Assembly: GCA_030601605.1 (NCBI GenBank)
Contig: JAUVTI010000090.1
Coordinates: forward strand, 1-7,651
DNA from: Gemmatimonadales bacterium
Lineage (GTDB): Bacteria; Gemmatimonadota; Gemmatimonadetes; Gemmatimonadales; GWC2-71-9
Direction: 5' to 3'
DNA length: 7,651 bases
Part shown: piece after piece, positions 4,963 through 7,651 of the stretch
How the letters are laid out: each line of letters opens with the position of its first letter
Position numbering within the stretch: the stretch's first letter is position 1
The notes under the pieces: model-generated
Seen by the model: only the letters and a program-made list of their open reading frames with translations
What the model was told of the DNA's origin: nothing
Databases searched by the model: none
Made by a program: the position numbers and the translations under genes

Positions 4963-7651
4963 GCCCTGAACTCCTTCGGCGGGGCGGATCCATCTGCAGA
5001 CACGTTTCCCGTTTCCCGTTTCCCGCTTCCCGACGGAGAGGACGTTGCGGGTGTAACGTTTCCCGTTTCCCGCTTCCCGCTTCCCGGCGGTGCAGTGAGT
5101 TTGTGCCACTCCTGCAAACACCGCACCTCGCCGCGCCGGCTCTTGAGGGCGAGCACCGCGTCACACGCCGCGCTCGCCGCCGACATCGTAGTCATATAGG
5201 GAACGCGATGCTGCAGCGCCGCGCGCCTGATGTAGTAGTCGTCGCGCTGGGTGAGCTTGCCGAGGGGGGTGTTGATGAGGAGCTGCACCTTGCCGGACAC
5301 GATCAGGTCCGCCGGGTTGGGCCGACCCTCGTACACCTTGGTCACGAACTCGGCCGGTATGCCGCGTGCGCGCAGGTAGCGCGATGTGCCCTCGGTGGCG
5401 AACACCGTGAATCCCATCTCGTGGAAGCGCCGCACGATGGGAAGCACCGTGGGCTTGTCCAGGTCGTTGACGGTGACCAGGATCCCTCCCTCGAGCGGGA
5501 GCCCCGCGTCGGCCCCGAGCTGCGCCTTGGCGAATGCCATACCGAGGCTGTCCGCAATGCCCATCACCTCACCGGTGGAGCGCATTTCCGGTCCGAGCAG
5601 GGTGTCCACGTTGGGCAGCTTGGAGAACGGGAAGACCGCCTCCTTCACCGCCACGTAGGGCATCGACACCTCGTCGCCCACTCGGAGCTCGTCGAGCGTC
5701 CGACCCACCATCACGCCGGCTGCCAGCTTCGCGAGGGAAACGCCGGTCGCCTTGCTCACGAACGGCACGGTGCGCGAGCCCCGCGGGTTCACCTCCAGCA
5801 CGTACACCGTGTCGTCACGCACCGCGTACTGGACGTTGATCAGCCCGACCACGCCCAGCGCCTGCGCAAAGGCCTTCGTGTGCCGCCGCATCTCCTCGAC
5901 GTGCCGCTCTTCGAGCAGATAGGGAGGCAGCACACAGGCGGAGTCGCCGGAATGCACCCCGGCGTCCTCGATGTGCTGCATCACCCCGCCGATCACGCAG
6001 CGCCGGCCGTCGGCGATGGCGTCCACGTCGGCCTCGAAGGCGTCCTCCAGGAACCGGTCGATCAGCACCGGGTGCTCGGGCGAGGCACGGACCGCGTGCC
6101 GGAAGTAGTGCTGGAGAGTGCTCTCGTCGTATACGATCTCCATCGCACGGCCGCCCAGCACGTACGACGGACGCACCAGCACCGGGTATCCCACCTCGGC
6201 TGCGATGCGAAGCGCTTCCTCCTCGCTCTCCGCTGTGCCGTTGGGCGGCTGCGTGACGCCGAGGTCCCGCGCCAGCGCCTCGAAGCGGCGGCGATCCTCC
6301 GCCATGTCGATGGCCTCGGAACTCGTACCGAGGATCTGGATGCCGGCTGCCTCCAGGGCCTTGGCGAGCTTGAGCGGGGTCTGACCACCCAACTGGACGA
6401 TCACTCCCAGCGGGCTCTCGAGCCGAACGATCTCCAGCACGTCCTCCAGGGTGACCGGCTCGAAGTAGGGCTTGTCGGAGATGTCGAAATCGGTGGAGAC
6501 CGTCTCGGGGTTGGAATTGATCATTATGGTGCGGTAGCCCAGCTCCCGCAGTGCCAGGCCCGCACGCACGCAGCAGTAGTCGAACTCCACTCCCTGCCCG
6601 ATGCGGTTGGGGCCGCTACCGAGTATCACCACGCCTTCGGACCCGAGCGGCTCGGACTCGTTCTCCTCCTCGTACGTCGAGTAGTAGTACGGCGTAGCCG
6701 AGGGGAACTCACCGGCACACGTGTCCACGACCTTGTACGTCGGGTGAATCCCGAGCCGCCAGCGCAGCTCGCGCATCTCCTGCTCGCTCGCTCCCCTGAG
6801 CTCGGCCAGTTGACTGTCGGAGAACCCCAACCGCTTCATCCCTCGAAGCAGCGAGGCGTCGGCGGCGGAGTCGGCGTTCCGGAACCGATCCTCCGCCTCC
6901 ACCAGCTCACCCAGCTGCGCCAGGAACCACTTGTCGATGCCGGTGAGCTCGGCGATCTCGTCAATAGGGATCCGCGCGAGAATGGCCCGCTTGATCTGGA
7001 AGACCCGCTCGGCGCTGGGGGTGCGCAGTGCCACCTTGAGCTCGGCGGGATCGTCCGACTCCAGGCGGTCGTCCTCGGCCGTCTTTCCCACCACCCAGCC
7101 GGCGCGGTCGATCTCCAGCGCGCGCAGACCCTTCTGGAACGACTCCTTGAACGTGCGCCCGATGGCCATTGACTCGCCCACCGATTTCATCTGCGTCGTG
7201 AGCCGGTGGTCCGCCGTGGGGAACTTCTCGAACGCGAAGCGCGGGAACTTGGTCACCACGTAGTCGAGCACCGGTTCGAACGAGGCCGGAGTGGTCTTCG
7301 TGATGTCGTTGGGAAGCTCGTCCAGCGTGTAGCCGACCGCGAGCTTGGCTCCGATGCGCGCGATCGGGAAGCCGGTCGCCTTGGACGCGAGCGCCGATGA
7401 GCGCGACACGCGCGGGTTCATCTCGATCGCGAGCATCTGGCCGGTGCCCGGGTGCAGCGCGAACTGGATGTTGCAGCCGCCCGCTTCCACCCCCACCTCA
7501 CGGATGATCGCGATGGAGGCGTCCCGCATCACCTGATACTCTCGGTCGGTGAGCGTCATGGCGGGCGCCACCGTGATCGAGGCGCCGGTGTGCACGCCCA
7601 TCGGATCGACGCTCTCCATCGAGCACACGATCACGACGTTGTCGCGGCCGT
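4959..7651 (-). CDS. carB: Carbamoyl-phosphate synthase large subunit, 5'-truncated by window, with extra C-terminal tail
   Basis: The large subunit makes carbamoyl phosphate from bicarbonate, two ATP and the ammonia released by CarA, for pyrimidine and arginine synthesis in the cytoplasm. The reading frame is open to the window edge; 896 residues are visible, and comparison with E. coli CarB (from memory) suggests about 220 N-terminal residues are missing. Numbering from the codon at 7649: the end of ATP-grasp domain 1 includes EMNPR (76-80, metal ligands Glu/Asn); an oligomerisation domain follows; ATP-grasp domain 2 starts near GSGPNRIGQG (344-353) and includes RPSYVLGGRAMEI (493-505) and EVNPRGSRT (619-627); the MGS-like allosteric domain lies at about 725-845 (ATEGTSRYL, INTPLG). 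The family normally ends near the CLQEWHKL segment (844-851). Here about 45 more residues follow, rich in Gly, Ser and Pro, with two copies of GSGKRETGNV. The stop TGA overlaps the murB start. Domain identity is certain; the role of the tail is unknown. Confidence 0.97.
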   Translation of the reverse strand, partial: GRDNVVIVCSMESVDPMGVHTGASITVAPAMTLTDREYQVMRDASIAIIREVGVEAGGCNIQFALHPGTGQMLAIEMNPRVSRSSALASKATGFPIARIGAKLAVGYTLDELPNDITKTTPASFEPVLDYVVTKFPRFAFEKFPTADHRLTTQMKSVGESMAIGRTFKESFQKGLRALEIDRAGWVVGKTAEDDRLESDDPAELKVALRTPSAERVFQIKRAILARIPIDEIAELTGIDKWFLAQLGELVEAEDRFRNADSAADASLLRGMKRLGFSDSQLAELRGASEQEMRELRWRLGIHPTYKVVDTCAGEFPSATPYYYSTYEEENESEPLGSEGVVILGSGPNRIGQGVEFDYCCVRAGLALRELGYRTIMINSNPETVSTDFDISDKPYFEPVTLEDVLEIVRLESPLGVIVQLGGQTPLKLAKALEAAGIQILGTSSEAIDMAEDRRRFEALARDLGVTQPPNGTAESEEEALRIAAEVGYPVLVRPSYVLGGRAMEIVYDESTLQHYFRHAVRASPEHPVLIDRFLEDAFEADVDAIADGRRCVIGGVMQHIEDAGVHSGDSACVLPPYLLEERHVEEMRRHTKAFAQALGVVGLINVQYAVRDDTVYVLEVNPRGSRTVPFVSKATGVSLAKLAAGVMVGRTLDELRVGDEVSMPYVAVKEAVFPFSKLPNVDTLLGPEMRSTGEVMGIADSLGMAFAKAQLGADAGLPLEGGILVTVNDLDKPTVLPIVRRFHEMGFTVFATEGTSRYLRARGIPAEFVTKVYEGRPNPADLIVSGKVQLLINTPLGKLTQRDDYYIRRAALQHRVPYMTTMSAASAACDAVLALKSRRGEVRCLQEWHKLTAPPGSGKRETGNVTPATSSPSGSGKRETGNVSADGSAPPKEFRA
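4971..4976 (-). promoter_or_regulatory. Ribosome binding site of murB
   Basis: AAGGAG on the minus strand lies 8 nt before the GTG at 4962, inside the last codons of carB. It decides the murB start in favour of this GTG, against codons further upstream in the same open frame. Confidence 0.8.
5004..5031. repeat. Heptad tandem array, four units (second copy in carB sense)
   Basis: Four consecutive 7-bp units read on the plus strand as GTTTCCC three times, then GCTTCCC. The array differs from the one at 5058-5085 at a single base (T at 5019 against C at 5073), which is silent in CarB (Lys AAA against AAG). The similarity runs slightly past the array: both have AC just before it on the plus strand and GNCGG just after it. 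The minus strand again has exactly four GGG runs with 4-base loops. It ends 41 bases upstream of the murB GTG start. Confidence 0.9.
5058..5085. repeat. Heptad tandem array, four units (first copy in carB sense)
   Basis: Four consecutive 7-bp units read on the plus strand as GTTTCCC, GTTTCCC, GCTTCCC, GCTTCCC. In carB sense they read as GGGAAGC/GGGAAAC and encode most of GSGKRETGNV in the CarB tail. The minus strand has four GGG runs separated by 4-base loops, a canonical G-quadruplex pattern. The second array lies exactly 54 bp (18 codons) away. Confidence 0.9.

Noticed and set aside
5004..5085. Heptad arrays as a CRISPR array or as a transcription terminator
   Set aside because: The units are 7 bp without spacers, lie inside an open carB frame, and have no inverted symmetry or U-tract.
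4963..5121. Longer MurB starting at 5121, with an N-terminal extension through the heptad arrays
   Set aside because: The extension has no similarity to MurB and would overlap carB by about 160 bp. The GTG at 4962 has a good AAGGAG at 8 nt and a GTGA overlap.
434..5199. Other long plus-strand open frames (434-1510, 2454-3464, 3543-4199, 4093-5199)
   Set aside because: All lie antisense to intact, recognisable minus-strand genes, have no conserved motifs, and their composition is explained by the opposite-strand codon bias.
5103..7172. A 689-codon open frame on the plus strand opposite carB
   Set aside because: It mirrors a clearly conserved carB on the other strand. Long antisense frames are expected in high-GC3 genes, and the translation (rich in His, Arg, Leu, Val) shows no recognisable domain.

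Overview
The window is 7.65 kb of GC-rich bacterial chromosome. It carries one tightly packed gene run, entirely on the minus strand, so transcription goes from the right end of the window to the left. I see no RNA gene, insertion sequence, CRISPR array, promoter or terminator. The genes appear to form the middle of one operon, cut at both ends by the window. The organism cannot be named from this sequence. High GC, frequent GTG/TTG starts and a GGGAAAC-type heptad low-complexity repeat that reads GKRETGN make me think of Gemmatimonadota or a similar high-GC environmental lineage, with low confidence.

Layout, in transcription order. (1) carB (7651-4959, 5' end missing) is the large subunit of carbamoyl-phosphate synthase. 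Its canonical C-terminus is followed by an extra tail of about 45 residues that contains two copies of a heptad-repeat array. (2) murB (4962-4027) is UDP-N-acetylenolpyruvoylglucosamine reductase and overlaps the carB stop by GTGA. (3) A wbpD/wlbB-type left-handed beta-helix N-acetyltransferase (4034-3456) starts at a TTG inside the end of murB. (4) A wbpE/wlbC-type PLP aminotransferase (3413-2298) follows after the only real gap, 42 bp, which holds a small hairpin. (5) A wbpB/wlbA-type Gfo/Idh/MocA oxidoreductase (2301-1279) overlaps the previous stop by ATGA. (6) A wbpA-type UDP-GlcNAc 6-dehydrogenase (1273-1) is nearly complete and runs off the left edge.

How the genes work together. Genes 6, 5, 4 and 3 match, in that order, the four known steps from UDP-GlcNAc to UDP-2,3-diacetamido-2,3-dideoxy-D-glucuronate: C6 oxidation, C3 oxidation, C3 transamination and N-acetylation. 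This sugar nucleotide is known from bacterial O-antigens and archaeal glycans. Gene order is exactly the reverse of reaction order. MurB draws on the same UDP-GlcNAc pool for peptidoglycan, and CarB feeds pyrimidine (UTP) synthesis, so a shared UDP-sugar theme is possible but inferred. No glycosyltransferase, C2-epimerase or export gene is in the window.

The points most worth a second look are: the duplicated heptad array in the carB tail, where each copy has exactly four GGG tracts and so fits a G-quadruplex motif in the mRNA just ahead of murB; the sharp drop in third-position GC in wbpA compared with its neighbours; and the fusion of housekeeping carB-murB to a complete cell-surface sugar pathway.
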